NCBI GenBank assembly: GCA_019009955.1
Contig: CM032229.1
Coordinates: 79,642,501 to 79,706,500 of the forward strand
DNA length: 64,000 nucleotides
Reading direction: 5' to 3'
Source: Riptortus pedestris
Taxonomy: Eukaryota > Arthropoda > Insecta > Hemiptera > Alydidae
Part shown: positions 22,618 to 33,495 of the stretch, in pieces
Layout: the number at the start of each line of letters is the position of its first letter
Numbering within the stretch: position 1 is the stretch's first letter
Position numbers and translations under genes: made by a program
Notes under the pieces: generated by a model
What the model was told of the DNA's origin: nothing
The model's input: only the letters and a program-made list of their open reading frames with translations
Databases searched by the model: none

Positions 22618-23058
22618 TCAGTATGATTTCGCAAGTGGGCTTTCAGCTGATGTCTCATTACGGGTCGGTTTTCTGTTGCCCTCCTTAGCCGATATAATCT
22701 TCGCCAGAATCGGGTCATCTTTCTGAGCCTTCGACCAGTCCTCGCCTGAGCCAATACGGGTAAGTCGCACATCAATCACGCTTTCCTCTTTCTCGGCTTT
22801 AGTACAGTGTTTGCATTCTACGTTGCATGGCCGTTTTGAAAGGGCATCAGCGTTATTATGTTTCCCCCCTTTACGATGCTCAATGCTGAAGTCATAGCTC
22901 TGCAGACGTTCAATCCATCGTGCAAGCTGACCTTCTGGGTTCTTGAACTGCAGCAGCCAACGTAGTCTGTTCTTAGGGTGAAGTGTTGACCATACAAGTA
23001 TTTGTGGTAATGCTTGACGCACTCCAACACTGCCAGAAGCTCCCGTCGGGTCACACAA
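22618..23058 (-). pseudogene. RNase H C-terminal part and connection to integrase
   Basis: Contains PEGQLARWIERLQSYDFSIE followed by HRKGGKHNNADALSKRP, the conserved end of the gypsy RNase H domain (RKG..N..AD.LSR/K). It overlaps the upstream RNase H frame at 22818-23228 in another phase; the break lies near 22960-23000. Confidence 0.85.
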
Positions 23059-23228
23059 TAGTTCCTTTCGGGCTTGGAGAGTACCCTGCTGTAGTAGCCG
23101 ATGACTTTTTCTGACCCATCCACTACCTGAGAAAGCACTCCTCCTATTCCATAGCCGCTCGCGTCCATGTCAACTATGAATTTCTGGCCAGCTATAGGAT
23201 AGGCAAGGACTGCTGTTGCTGTGCACAA
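22818..23228 (-). pseudogene. RNase H N-terminal part
   Basis: FIVDMDASGYGIGGVLSQ, then YYSRVLSKPERNYCVTRREL and LYGQHFTLRTDY give the three acidic positions of the retrotransposon RNase H fold (Asp in DMDAS, Glu in RREL, Asp in RTDY). The reading fails shortly after RTDY and continues in a different frame. Confidence 0.88.
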
Positions 23229-23316
23229 GAGTTCCTTGAGCCTCTGGAAAGCATCTTCCGCTGCCTCACTCCAGTGGTATGGTCAGAGTTTTTGGTTAGG
23301 TCATGCAAGCTGGCTG

Positions 23317-23619
23317 CTACCTGGGCAAAGTTTGGCACGAATCTCTGGTAGTATGTGCAAAGCCCCAGGAAGCTACGCAGCTCATGAAAATTCGAGGACG
23401 AGGCCAGTCCTTTACTGCCCGTATTTTGTCCTCGTCAGTGGAGATGCCTTCTGCTGTTACTCGATGCCCTACGTACTTAACCTCCTTCTGAAATAGAGCA
23501 CATTTCTTGATGCTTAACTTTATTTCAGCTGCTGTTATCCGAGTAAATACTTCACCCAGGTTTTTAAGATGTTCCTCAAAAGTCTTCCCCATAACGATTA
23601 TGTCATCAACGTCTTCCAA
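23317..23619 (-). pseudogene. Reverse transcriptase thumb-side segment
   Basis: Begins at the DD of the catalytic box (VDDIIVMGKTFEEHLKNL) and continues with YVGHRVTAEGISTDEDKI, the standard post-catalytic region of gypsy RTs. It is out of frame with the upstream RT ORF; the bases that normally encode the residues just before the LDD box appear deleted at the junction near 23600-23615, which destroys the active site. Confidence 0.88.
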
Positions 23620-24671
23620 TTGAGACCCTTTAGCACACGTTCCAATAAACGCTCAAAAGTAGCTGGGGCATTGCAGAGCCCAAATGGCATTACCTTGAAC
23701 TGCCATAAACCATTGCTTGCGCTAAAGGCAGTTTTCTCTTTGTCCTTATCGGCTATCTCTACTTGCCAGTAGCCGCTTTGCAGGTCCAAGGTAGAAAACC
23801 ATTTCGTTCCAGCCAACGTGTCTAAGGTGTCGTCAATTCTTGGCAGCGGATAACTGTCTTTCTTGGTGACGTCATTGAGTTTTCTGTAGTCAACGCAAAA
23901 TCTGGTGCTGCCGTCTTTCTTCTTTACTAGAACTATTGGCGAGCTCCACGGACTCGAAGATGGTTCAATGACTCCATTCCGCTCCATTTCGTTGACAAGT
24001 TCTTTGACTTCGTTCCGCTTCGCTAGGGGAACACTCCTGGGTGCTTGATTTATAGGTCTCGCTTCACCGGTATTTATTTCATGTTTCACAATAGCTGTTC
24101 TACCTGGGCTCTTATTGCTTAGGGCGAAGACGGAGGCATGTGTTCTTAGCAACTCCTTTGCTTTGTTTCTTTCAGGTGATGACAGTCCTTTCGTCCATTT
24201 TTCCATTTCTTCTGCAAGTAATTCGCGTTCCTTGGCTGTCATTTTTGGGTATCCTGAATTTTTGGCACAGTTAATTATCGCTTCTGCTGGCTCACATTGA
24301 CCTATTTCAAAATTTTTGTTAATGACCTTCTCATTGTTGGATAGATTGAGTACTCTCACCGGAACTCGTCCATCGACGCAGGTTTTCACGAGGGCTTTAG
24401 CTGATATAATGTCGTCTTTAAGTTCTTTTGGTTCTACTACACACAACCGGTTATCCTCACTATCTTCTTCCACACGCGCCCATACTAAGGTTTCTGCATG
24501 AGGTGGTAGTTTCTGGCGTCCGACGGTAAATAGCCTCCTTAGTGTGGCCTTGTTCTCGTATCCAACATCCAAGGGTATTTCGACGTTGCGCCAGATCATA
24601 ACTTGTTGGCCCATGTGCAGATTGATACCGAGGACTATCATGAAGTCTGCACCGGTGATCACTTCGTCCAC
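23598..24671 (-). pseudogene. pol polyprotein segment: protease end, linker and reverse transcriptase fingers/palm
   Basis: The longest open frame in the window (357 codons). The first ~15 residues end the protease domain; a linker of about 190 residues follows. From about residue 230 come RT motifs: VIEPSSSPWSSPIVLVKKKD, FCVDYRKLN (residues ~258-266), FSTLDLQSGYWQVEI (first catalytic Asp at about 296) and MPFGLCNAPATFERL (about 328-342). This is a clear Ty3/gypsy RT. The frame is lost exactly at the catalytic double-Asp box, so the enzyme would be inactive. Confidence 0.92.
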
Positions 24672-24689
24672 TATGTCAGCGACAACAAA

Positions 24690-24960
24690 TATATGATCGG
24701 CGCTAGTGTTGGCGATAGTCAGTCGAACCTTGGCTCTTCCATAGACGGTGGCAGATTCCCCAGTAGCAGTGCGCAGTCGAACGTTGTCTAATGAAAATCA
24801 GGCCTAATTATGGACTGCAATGCCCCTGTGTCTATAATGAGGACCTGCTTTCTTCCGTTGATAAGTCCACGAGCTGTAAGGTGGCTATTCTGTTGCTGTA
24901 TTATGGAAATGGAGATTGTGGGGCCAGCGGTTGTAGTAGCTAGCTCTTGCTCCTCAGTGC
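24690..24960 (-). pseudogene. Retropepsin-like protease remnant
   Basis: On the minus strand the bases 24832-24821 encode DTGA, preceded by VLIIDTGALQS: the aspartic protease active-site signature. An in-frame TAG lies at 24790-24788 shortly downstream. The fragment is bounded by gag upstream and RT downstream, as in gypsy pol. Confidence 0.75.
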
Positions 24961-24969
24961 TAGCTCGTT

Positions 24970-25695
24970 TTAGTTTAATGGTGTCTCTTGAGATTTGCGG
25001 TTATTCGTCCGTTTGTTCTCTCTTGGTGGTGAAACAGATCTAGACCTCTTCTTTAGAGCTTTACAGTTGCGTTGAAAATGGCCGGTCTTGCCGCAGTTGA
25101 AGCATTTTGAGTGTGATCTATTCCTTTCCTCCTCCATTAGTCGCTTGACTAATTCTTCTATGTCACCCCTTGACATTTGGGCGTCATTTTGAATATCAGA
25201 CTCAAGACGCCGCAACTTGTAGACTTGTGGCTTTGAGATGACTTTAGCGGTCTCTTGGGCTAGCGCATAAGAGATGGTTTCAGCTAAGGATGATTTTTGC
25301 ATAGCACACACCGCGAATGTAACATCTGGGTCTCGTATACCATTAACAGATGCTTTAATTTTTAACTGATCCAAGAACGGATGATTCTCACCTGGATAAG
25401 TCAGCTGCACCAGACGTTCGATTTCCATGGCAAAATCTTGTAGAGTCTCGTTCGGTTTCTGTACTCTGCCCATCCTGTAAAGTTCTCGCTTATGTTCACG
25501 ACCGAACTTGCGCTGTAATGCCACCATAATGTCCTCATTATTATTCCTGCAAGCCGATGGCAAACTCTCCAGGATATCTGCAGCAGCTCCCTTCAGCGCC
25601 AAAATCAGTTCTACTGCCTTCTTCATTCCATCCGTTTTTACCGGCCACTGTCTCAAATTGGAACTTAAAAACATTGAATGGTATGCTACCATCAA
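24970..25695 (-). pseudogene. Gag capsid/nucleocapsid segment with CCHC zinc knuckle
   Basis: Open for 241 codons. The central region (residues ~45-160) resembles gypsy capsid sequence: ALQRKFGREHKRELYRMGR, then NETLQDFAMEIERLVQLTYP. Residues 198-211 form the zinc knuckle CFNCGKTGHFQRNC (C-X2-C-X4-H-X4-C), which binds element RNA in nucleocapsids. A basic tail (KKRSRSVSPPRENKR) follows. The true N-terminal part is in another frame upstream (25825 downwards), with the shift near 25615-25625. Confidence 0.88.
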
Positions 25696-25825
25696 ACGTA
25701 GGGGCCTTTATCCTGCTAAACTGTTCTGAAATAACTTTCACTGGACCTTCTCGAACTTGTAGATTGTCCATTTGAAATTGTAGCTCACGTATTTCATCGT
25801 CCATCTTTCTTCCTAGGTGGGACAT
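25541..25825 (-). pseudogene. Gag upstream segment (before the frameshift)
   Basis: Reads FDGSIPFNVFKFQFETVA, the usual start of gypsy capsid homology (F.G.....W..F...F). About 70 codons are informative before the frame shifts into the 25695-24970 frame. Confidence 0.75.
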
Positions 25826-25849
25826 GTCATCTTCAACCTTCTTCTGTGC

Positions 25850-26200
25850 CGCAGAAATGCCGCAGAGTTTTTCATCAAACTCGCTGACTCTTTGCTATAT
25901 GGCTTCAACTCGTTTGCCCAACATTTCTGATATTTCGTGGAGTTTGAGGTTTGTCGTTCTGGAAGCTTCCTGAAGTTCCTCAAGTCTCTCACGATTAGTT
26001 CTGGAAGCTTCTTGAAATTCTTGTCTTACTTCCGCTAAGATCTTCTCGCTGTTACTTTTAGAAGCTTCCTGGAATTTTTCTTCAAACCTCTCAAAATTCG
26101 CTCTAGAAGCTTCCTGAAATTTCGCTTCTAGCCTGTCACAATTAGCTCTGAAGCGTCCAGGAGTATCTGATTATTTTCCATCATAACCGCTAAAATTGTA
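25850..26200 (-). pseudogene. Gag coiled-coil region with tandem EASR-type repeats
   Basis: Minus-strand translation upstream of the capsid gives a heptad-like, charged segment with four recurrences of an EASR/EASK motif (QEASRANFERFEE, QEASKSNSEK, QEASRTNRER, QEASRTTN), encoded by repeated GAAGCTTCC-containing DNA at about 25958, 26002, 26062 and 26104. It is probably a coiled coil. An in-frame TAG near 25895 interrupts it. Confidence 0.7.
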
Positions 26201-26220
26201 TTCAAGTCCAAACTTGAGAT

Positions 26221-26400
26221 TCAATTACATACAGCAATGTCTTCTTTATCGTCAAACTCGTGTGTACTTACATCGATTCCTCGTCTTTGGAATTCATCAA
26301 TCAACCACCTTTGTAGTTCAGCCTTGTTTCCTGTTGTTGGCAGGTCAAATTTAGCCAGCTCCTTCTTCAGCTGTTCCACTTTTAGTTCTTCAAACTTCAT
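26221..26400 (-). CDS. SAP-domain protein at the 5' end of the gypsy element
   Basis: Starts at the ATG at 26400-26398, just downstream of the primer binding site, and stops at TGA 26223-26221: 59 codons. LKVEQLKKELAKFDLPTTGN then KAELQRWLIDEF matches the SAP motif, a helix-extended loop-helix DNA-binding module (leucines, a central PTTGNK turn and a second amphipathic helix). After the SAP comes an acidic tail. Its location suggests the N-terminus of Gag, cut off by the TGA, or a separate small ORF. SAP domains bind AT-rich DNA, which may relate to the AT targets of this family; that link is an inference. Confidence 0.7.
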   Translation of the reverse strand: MKFEELKVEQLKKELAKFDLPTTGNKAELQRWLIDEFQRRGIDVSTHEFDDKEDIAVCN

Positions 26401-26420
26401 GTTTGTTGATTTTAATTTTG

Positions 26421-26440
26421 CAATCCCACTTCTGACACCA
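26421..26440 (-). other. Primer binding site complementary to tRNA-Leu
   Basis: The plus strand reads CAATCCCACTTCTGACACCA, the 3' end of an animal tRNA-Leu including CCA, two bases from the LTR edge at 26443. On the element's sense strand this gives TGGTGTCAGAAGTGGG, the expected minus-strand primer site. Confidence 0.85.
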
Positions 26441-26442
26441 GT

Positions 26443-27122
26443 TGTTACCTTTTTATTACAAAACCAGTAATAAACGTTGTTAATAAGAGTTCTTTTGGAT
26501 TGCAAAATTAAACATACACAAGTTTCACAGTTTATCACTGCACAATTTATTTCTCTTGGTTTAATACTCTTGGTTAATTATTACTACTCACAATATTAAC
26601 CAAACACTGATAGTGTCACTGTCCTTCAGATTACACAGTCCAATAATTCACTCACGGTCACTGAAATTCAAATAAAACGACGGCACTGCACTGTCCTTTA
26701 CTTCGCGGCACTGCACTGTCTTAAACACGGCACTAAACTGTTACTTACAGTCACGGCACAACACTGTTCTTCTTATAAAAACACTTTACCACACTGCACT
26801 GTAGCACCGATGTGACCATCAAGACATCTGAGCGTAAAACTGACTTTGGGGACTTCCTTTTAAATGCTTGTAGAAATGTCTAGGCATAGAAGGTTCCATG
26901 TTAGAGAAAGGTCTAGAAGTTCCAAGGAGATTAAAATTATATTTAATAAGGAGATTATAATTAGATTTAGCTGTACAGGCTTAAATGGAGAGCAGGGTGA
27001 GACCGAGGCTTTTCCAAGAAGGGCTAGAAGGGGCTAGTAAGGACGCGACCAATTAGCGGCACTTCTTTGAACTCCTCCGCACTCCCCAATCACGAGGTTC
27101 CTGGTATATTTAATCTACGCAA

Positions 27123-27124
<2 letters not shown>
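26443..27124 (-). repeat. 5' LTR of the gypsy element (~682 bp)
   Basis: Starts TGTTACC and ends CTACGCAAGA (CAACA in the left LTR, so the terminal CA appears mutated). It lacks an 11-base piece near 26797 but carries an extra AATTATATTTAATAAGGAGATT-like stretch near 26930 relative to the left LTR. Confidence 0.9.
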
Positions 27125-27180
<56 letters not shown>

Positions 27181-27302
27181 TTTTGAACGGACCTCATTTT
27201 CGTCATCTACTAGGTAGGATCGATGAACATTTGAAGAAAAATTTCGAAAATCGCGTCATGAGTACGACCTCTATAGCTGATTTCCCTAAAGAGAAATCTG
27301 CC
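27125..27302 (-). mobile_element. HINE/Helentron-like copy F, 5' half (resumes after gypsy)
   Basis: (AT)n to 27174, then ACAGTTTTGAACGGACCTC, GTAGGATCGATGAACATTTG, CGCGTCATGAGTACGACCTC and the family 5' palindrome TGATTTCCCTAAAGAGAAATCTG. It completes the copy begun at 20251. Confidence 0.82.
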
Positions 27303-28500
27303 AAAAAAATTGTTACTAAGGTGCATTGATTACTGATACTGTTATTCATTTTTAAAATGTGATATATTTTTAATTTATTCTTAAATAGGGTTGAATGATG
27401 GGGAAAAACTGACTAACAAAATGTTCCGTAATTAATTTTGTTAAATAAGTTGCTTGTAAATGAATTTTATTAATATCGGTCTTCATAATTGAAGCTACCA
27501 TTTGGAGAAGGAATTTGGGAGAGTTGCTCTAAATAAATTTGGCAATGTATAAAAAATTGCCCTGAAAGGCAAAATGATTAAAGGAGATGGGAGAAGAGTG
27601 GGAGTAGACAGAATGGTAGAAGCATAAAAAGGGGTTAGAGCTGACCCAGTTATCCGGGCTTGGAGATGACTGGGTTGGAGGCGGGCAACCCAACCTCACC
27701 CCTCTCTCTCTCTCCGTGCTCTATCTCTACCTACACATCTTATTTCTCTCAGTCATTAGCATCTTTCTCTAGTTCCACCCACTAGCGCAGTCCTCATCTT
27801 GACACTTAACGTTATTTACAGTCAAGACTAGGCTCCGCCTTAAATGTATAATGAATGCATTTATAAAATCCACATCATCGTCGCCAAACTATTTACATAA
27901 TATAACCTCCGGAGATTATTTAAATGAGTACGAACTAATTGAAAATGTTAAATCTATTACAGAAAGTTGGCTGGAAAATGTCTTTTATCATTTTCCATTA
28001 CTCTCAGAAAGTAGTTACGACTAGATATTTAGACTACGATTGTTTATTATTGTCTTGAATTTATTAAAGTCCACTTACAATTAGCTACTAAGGATAGTCG
28101 AGATGAGTTCTCAATCTACATTTTCAAACCACGATGAGGCAAAGGATTTTATTCATGAGTCTCTCAATAAGTAAATACCTATTGCCAAAGTGAGAATTAA
28201 CTTCACGACTCCAGGTTACCCAGGTCTATCACAAAGTTAATTAAAACAAGCTAGGGGGACAAAACTCATGTTCAGAATTCTAAAATATTGTATTGGAATA
28301 TTTTCCTATAGGGATCAGAAGAAATGTATCTATTGCAAGACAATAAATCAGTTGTATTCCAGAAATTATTTTAAAGACACAAAATTAAAGTTTTACTAAT
28401 TCTCTATGAATGAGTTTTTTGAATATGGAGTTTTTTTGAACTAGTTCCTCCAATTTTTCCCAATTAAATAAATCATCTGACAATCAAACTCTATTAAAAA
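27303..28500. other. No recognised gene; purine block, CT tract and short open frame
   Basis: 27570-27740 has G/A-rich sequence, GCATAAAAAGGGG, then a CCTCACCCCTCTCTCTC run. A short ATG-initiated frame at 27850-28023 (58 codons) shows no recognised domain. Confidence 0.35.
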
Positions 28501-30925
28501 TAAAGTTGTTAAATGAACGAAGGATTTTTCCTCATTTTGAAACTTTCAAGTTATGGTAATGACTTTACTCGTTCGAACCAGGGCTGAATTTTCTATATTT
28601 ATTAGCTGGACCCTTCTTATTAATAATAAGACGTATTTTATATCCAGCACACTCGAGTATAATCTTTTTTTTGAAAGTACTTTCTTCCGAGAAGGGATTT
28701 TTTTTTGAGGAATGGATGAAGCACCCAAAGGGATAAAGAATTTATTTTCTCTAAGGGTTCCTTTTGCCGAATTTAATTTGGAAACCTTATAGAGGACCCC
28801 ACAAGGAAAATCAGAGTGAGGTTGGGTAACTATTTCTCGGAAATTTCTGATAAATGAGTTGTTGCGGGAAAGTCTGAACAGCGATTTTGACAAGTAATAA
28901 AACTCGGTTTGATCAAGACATCATATTAGAAGTTTAACGAACAGTAACGTGTCCTTCCACTTCATTTGAAGGTATTATTAATCTAAGGAGGCCATTAAAG
29001 AATGTTGACAATGCATAACTAAAATTACAATACCTATTTTTGGATACCTTGCTCAATCACACAGTATTACTTAGTTGGTGAATGCTTTAAAAGTAGCACC
29101 GTGATAAGCAGGGAAATGAACTTTGCTAAACTAATTGACATAAATGAATGCCCAGTATCTGGTAATTTTTCCAGTCGAGAGCACAAATCATAGATTTGGA
29201 TGTTCAGTTTATCAATAAATAGGATGTAATATTTAGAACTAAATACATATGAATTTGTAAACTTCTGGCTCGAATCTAGAGGACTTGATGTTAGCCTGTA
29301 TTCATGGCACTCTATGCCTGCTGAAGTACATAAAATCCTTAATCACAATACAGAAGTATTCAAATCGGCAATAGTTCCAATTGGTCAGCTTTCATTTTTT
29401 TTTAATAATTTCATTCCTTAATTGGTCGATACCGTAGAAAAAATGCCGAAAAATAGTTTTGACCTCCTAGCTTGTGCTAATTGAAACACTGTGTAACATC
29501 TTAACTGACATGGCTAACCAGGGTCCCCTTCAGCGCTTTATGGAAGAACATTGTCAATACACGTTAGAACCTTAATTATAGATTTCAGAGCGGAATAAAA
29601 CTAAATTATATATTTATCTAAAATATTTAGTATAATATAGTTATGCATTGATTAAATTCACTAAAACGTTAGCCAGTGTCATTGGCTCTCCAACCTCCGT
29701 TACTGTGTATGTGTGCTTTGTAGAGATTTAGAGGGTAGGCTGGTGTGCATGCCTGAGTTAAGTGTATGTTTAGTTCTTACTCATTGAATTTATAATGTGC
29801 CTTTTATTTGGCTTTATTATAGCTTTTTTATTAACATTTAGTCGTTAACTTATGGCTTCGTTTTTTTTTCATTTAATTTAATTATTTTATAATCCTTGCT
29901 AAGTTTATAAGTTTAATTTCAGCTAAGTACAATTACAATTTGAATATTTTAAGTCAAATTACGTTTCAGTGCATTTAAATACACATTGAGCGTACACATT
30001 CGGGAATTGGTAAGCAATCTGCATTTAAAATCCCTACTATTTCTGAATTTATATTTTGTTACGTATCTGTTAGGGACTGAATATTATAATGAAAGATTTA
30101 TTTATCTCTTTGGATTTATAAGATATATGTTAGGTGTAGTAACATATGTTTTGTAGTTGTAGATACACAAGTAATTTTTTTGTTTTTTTTTGCTGAGTCA
30201 TGAGTACAAGAATGAAGAGATACATTCGAAACTTTTTTTTTGTGCTTAAGAACAGTATCATGAATTGTTTTCTTCTCTGATTTATTGAAATGAAAATTGC
30301 AAATCATGTACTAGTGGAATAAATTTCTGGCAACGAATCTTCTGCGATTCGAAGATGGTTTAGATTAAATACAAACTTTCATATTTTGGGATTCTTACAA
30401 CGTGTTTTTGTCATAACTTTGATAAATTATAAACTTTAAAGTATGTATGATGATATAATAGCTACCAATGTATAATGACAGGCTATGGACTACGTTCTGC
30501 TAATATGTCGAATAAATGCTATGGAATGTACGCCTTTGACAGTATGTTAAACTGCCAAATCTAAGCTACTGATTCCAGTGCATAAATTATGGAGCATAAA
30601 CGTGTGTCCAATCGATAGTCAACAACTTTGACACGTTTGTTGGTACAACAATAGCACGTTAGATGTTCAGGTCAAACGTTTACAGAATATCTAATTTTGT
30701 AGCTTATATTATGGTGGTTTTATTGTCATTTGTGCAAAATTACGATTTTCTTTTCTTTAGGTTTTATACTGCCACTATATTAACGTCTTATGGTTTATTT
30801 ATTTCTGTTTGTTGTTTGCTACCTCCGAATAAAAACGCATTGAGGTATTTCCTCATGTTTGAGATAACCATAATTAAGTAATGGTTAACTTCTGTGTAAC
30901 AGATGTAAGGTATCATAAAATATAT
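28501..30925. other. AT-rich stretch with no recognised gene
   Basis: The open frame at 28893-28546 (minus) begins at a TTG and shows no recognisable domain. No repeat ends were found. Confidence 0.4.
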
Positions 30926-30938
30926 GGGCCATTCTCCT
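30926..30938 (+). repeat. Left terminal inverted repeat of the unclassified element
   Basis: GGGCCATTCTCCT, paired with 33496-33508 on the opposite strand. Confidence 0.65.
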
Positions 30939-32292
30939 AGAAATTGTCAAACGCTGTCCGCCGAGTATTGCCACTTTGCTTTAATAATTTCATTAACAAG
31001 AGAAATGTTCCAGTAAATAATTAATTTTTTTCTACATTCGGCATTTGTTAATTACTTGATTAGATAACTTGAAATTGATAATAATTAATTTTTAAACCTC
31101 GCATTGTCATTTGTTCACCTTGTCCGGACTCAAACTTCCCAACTTTGCAGATCTCTATCAGGCCCAAAAAGGCCCATTGGCAGCTTGAGACTTACAGTAC
31201 AATTTAATTAACTGTTCAAGATAGAGAAAATTACCTCATATTTTTATCAGAAAAAGTTGGATAATATGGCGAAATGAATTTACGTCTGTCCAGAGGTTTA
31301 GTGTCATTTGTTCACCTAACCTTTTTTCTCCAATTCTACGGGTTCTACTTTCCCTTGCTTAGGTATCTTTCCCGCTATTTGCCGGCTAAACTAACAGGTT
31401 ATATAGATTCGGAAACCTCCTAACCATTCAGTCACGTGTTGCGTTTCAATGTGCATAGACATCCGTGAATCCGAAGCGTATTTTTATTGTTTGTCATTTA
31501 TACGCCTTGAATTAAGCAGGTAAGACAATTAAAAATTTAGCTTTATATTATTTATTTAGAAGAATAATAGTTCGTAAATTTTTTGTATACGTAATTGCTT
31601 GAAAAATACAAAAGCAATCCGTTTAATTGAAAAAAAAAACGTGAGATTTGTCATTCATACGCTTGTCATTCATTCACGCACTTCTTATTCCTAGTTAGTT
31701 AACTAAATGACTGAGGATGGGAACAAATGACACAGATTTGGAATTTGAAAAACACCATAGTAGTTGTCAATTTAGAATCAGTATGGAGATCCGGGAAAAA
31801 TTAAATTGAAAAAAAAAATTATCTTTTTAGAATTACGAGACCTTAATTGTAGTTAAGGTACTACAGCAAACACAAATACTTTTTAAGATAATTAATTTTT
31901 TCACTTGTATGGTATTTACCTAAATTCTATTTATGTTAGTTAATTATGCTAAATAAAAAAAGCAATAGCTTCCGGAAAAGTTAGAAATGTTTACTATTCT
32001 CCTACTGACAAATCTTTTCATTTCAATCTTTAAAGCACAAAGTTATAAAATAAAGCACAGTAAACTATAAGAATTAAAAATAATACGAAGTGATAATATT
32101 AACATGTTGAGCAAAAAAGTAATTTTCAATTTATTTTTATTCCAAAAAGTTTTACAAACAATTAACGAATCACAAACATTCAGGAATTTAGCAAGGTAGA
32201 AAAACCAGCAAACTTGATCTGGGGAAATTCAAGAAAATTCATTTCCTTAGATCTGTAACAATCCTGTCACGCAATTTAATTTCTGACAAAAG

Positions 32293-32908
32293 TTGGACAA
32301 GAAAATCCGAGACAGAAAGCGGTACGAACAGATCTTAAGCGATCCAATGAAAGCTCAAGAAAGAAAGATCAAAGCACAGAAGTCTTACAGAAAACGGAAA
32401 GAAATGGGACTGGTGAAAAGTGCTAGTCAGATGTCAAATAGAGAGAAGAGAGCAAAGAGGAAGCAATGGCGAATATTCGTGCTTACAGGCAGCAAAAGAA
32501 GGAAGAAACAGCAATGAACAATAGGGGCACCGAACAAAGTTTTAATGAAGAATCAATAAATCACTGTGAACATTCCAGCATTTTTTCAACACCTACGTTA
32601 CCTCCTCATCAAGTATTATCGGGGAGAAAAAGAATACTAAAGGCCCGGTCGGAACTTAATAGAAGAAATAAGAAACTAGAAAACGAAATTCAACAAATGA
32701 AGACCAAAAAAGAATCGCTTAAAAAAAGAAACGACCGTTTTTCACCTACCACTGTGGTGGCGCTATAAAGTTTACTAATGTCGGCCGTTCATGTGACGTG
32801 TGTGAAAATTATTTGTATCATGAGGTGTGCATTGCTAAAACTCAATTAGTAGATATTGGTGATTTTGAATTTTTTATGTGCAAGAAATGCGATGATGTTT
32901 TAAATTAA
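32293..32908 (+). pseudogene. Broken ORF: basic/coiled N-terminus fused to a C-terminal Cys-His zinc finger
   Basis: Three frames in series. Frame 1 (from 32293, TTG or an upstream exon) is basic: a KAQKSYRKRKEMG segment and SNREKRAKRKQWR. Frame 2 (32466-32768) continues with IRAYRQQKKEE and LSGRKRILKARSELNRRNKK, a basic region followed by a Leu/Lys heptad helix. Frame 3 (from 32744 to TAA 32908) ends with CDVCENYLYHEVC and FFMCKKCDD, a C2HC2-type finger. From memory, a widespread arthropod transposon-borne protein family has this kind of KRxQRKxWR then GRKKIRRxR N-terminus with a long central region; that central region is missing here. The function is unknown. Confidence 0.5.
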
Positions 32909-33495
32909 ATTGAAATATTAAATTATTTTTTATTTCAAAGTTCTAAATCAGACAAGACCAATGAATCCTAGTCATAAAAATTAATCTTTGTTAATTTTAA
33001 ATTATTAGTAAATTTATAAAAAAAAAAAATAATTAATGAAGAATGTTTTATTTATCAACCTAAGTTTTCAAAAGCATAATTAACAGGGAAGTTCACCTAC
33101 TAGATGAATTGAAAGCTTTTTGGACGAAATTGGGATTACAACATAGATTTTCAAGTAATCAAAGGTAAAATAAGAAAAGAGAAAAGGTCCAAAGTTTGAT
33201 TTGTTTAGAAATAACTGATGCTGAATAAGTTAAATAACAAGTACGAATAAATGACGAGGACGAACAAATGACAAATCACTAAGAAAGATACATCAATGTC
33301 ATTCGTTCACTAAAGCGTCATTCGTTCACCTTGATGTTTTATTAATTATTTTTTATTTCAATAAATAAACATATTCTTGTACGACGGACAACTGAAATTT
33401 AATCTAAACAGGTGAAAGGTATTTGATGATTTTTTTGGAGATCTTATAATGACTTTTAGTTTCTTTAAAAAGCTGTAATATGGAATACACTTTCC

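Larger units (their letters stand above)
20748..27124 (-). mobile_element. Ty3/gypsy LTR retrotransposon, decayed, nested in a HINE copy
   Basis: Two related LTRs (20748-21420 and 26443-27124) bracket gag-pol remnants read on the minus strand in the order gag, protease, RT, RNase H, integrase, which is the Ty3/gypsy order. A tRNA-Leu-type primer binding site lies beside the 5' LTR and a purine-rich stretch beside the 3' LTR. ATAT occurs immediately outside both ends, but because the target is an (AT)n tract this duplication is only suggestive. Several frameshifts and in-frame stops interrupt gag and pol, so this copy cannot encode its own proteins. No envelope-like ORF was seen between integrase and the 3' LTR. 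Confidence 0.93.

Noticed and set aside
21626..24791. Plus-strand open frames across the gypsy element
   Set aside because: Shadows of the minus-strand gag-pol, where all domain motifs lie.
28546..28893. 115-codon minus-strand frame
   Set aside because: Opens with TTG, no recognisable domain, no supporting context.
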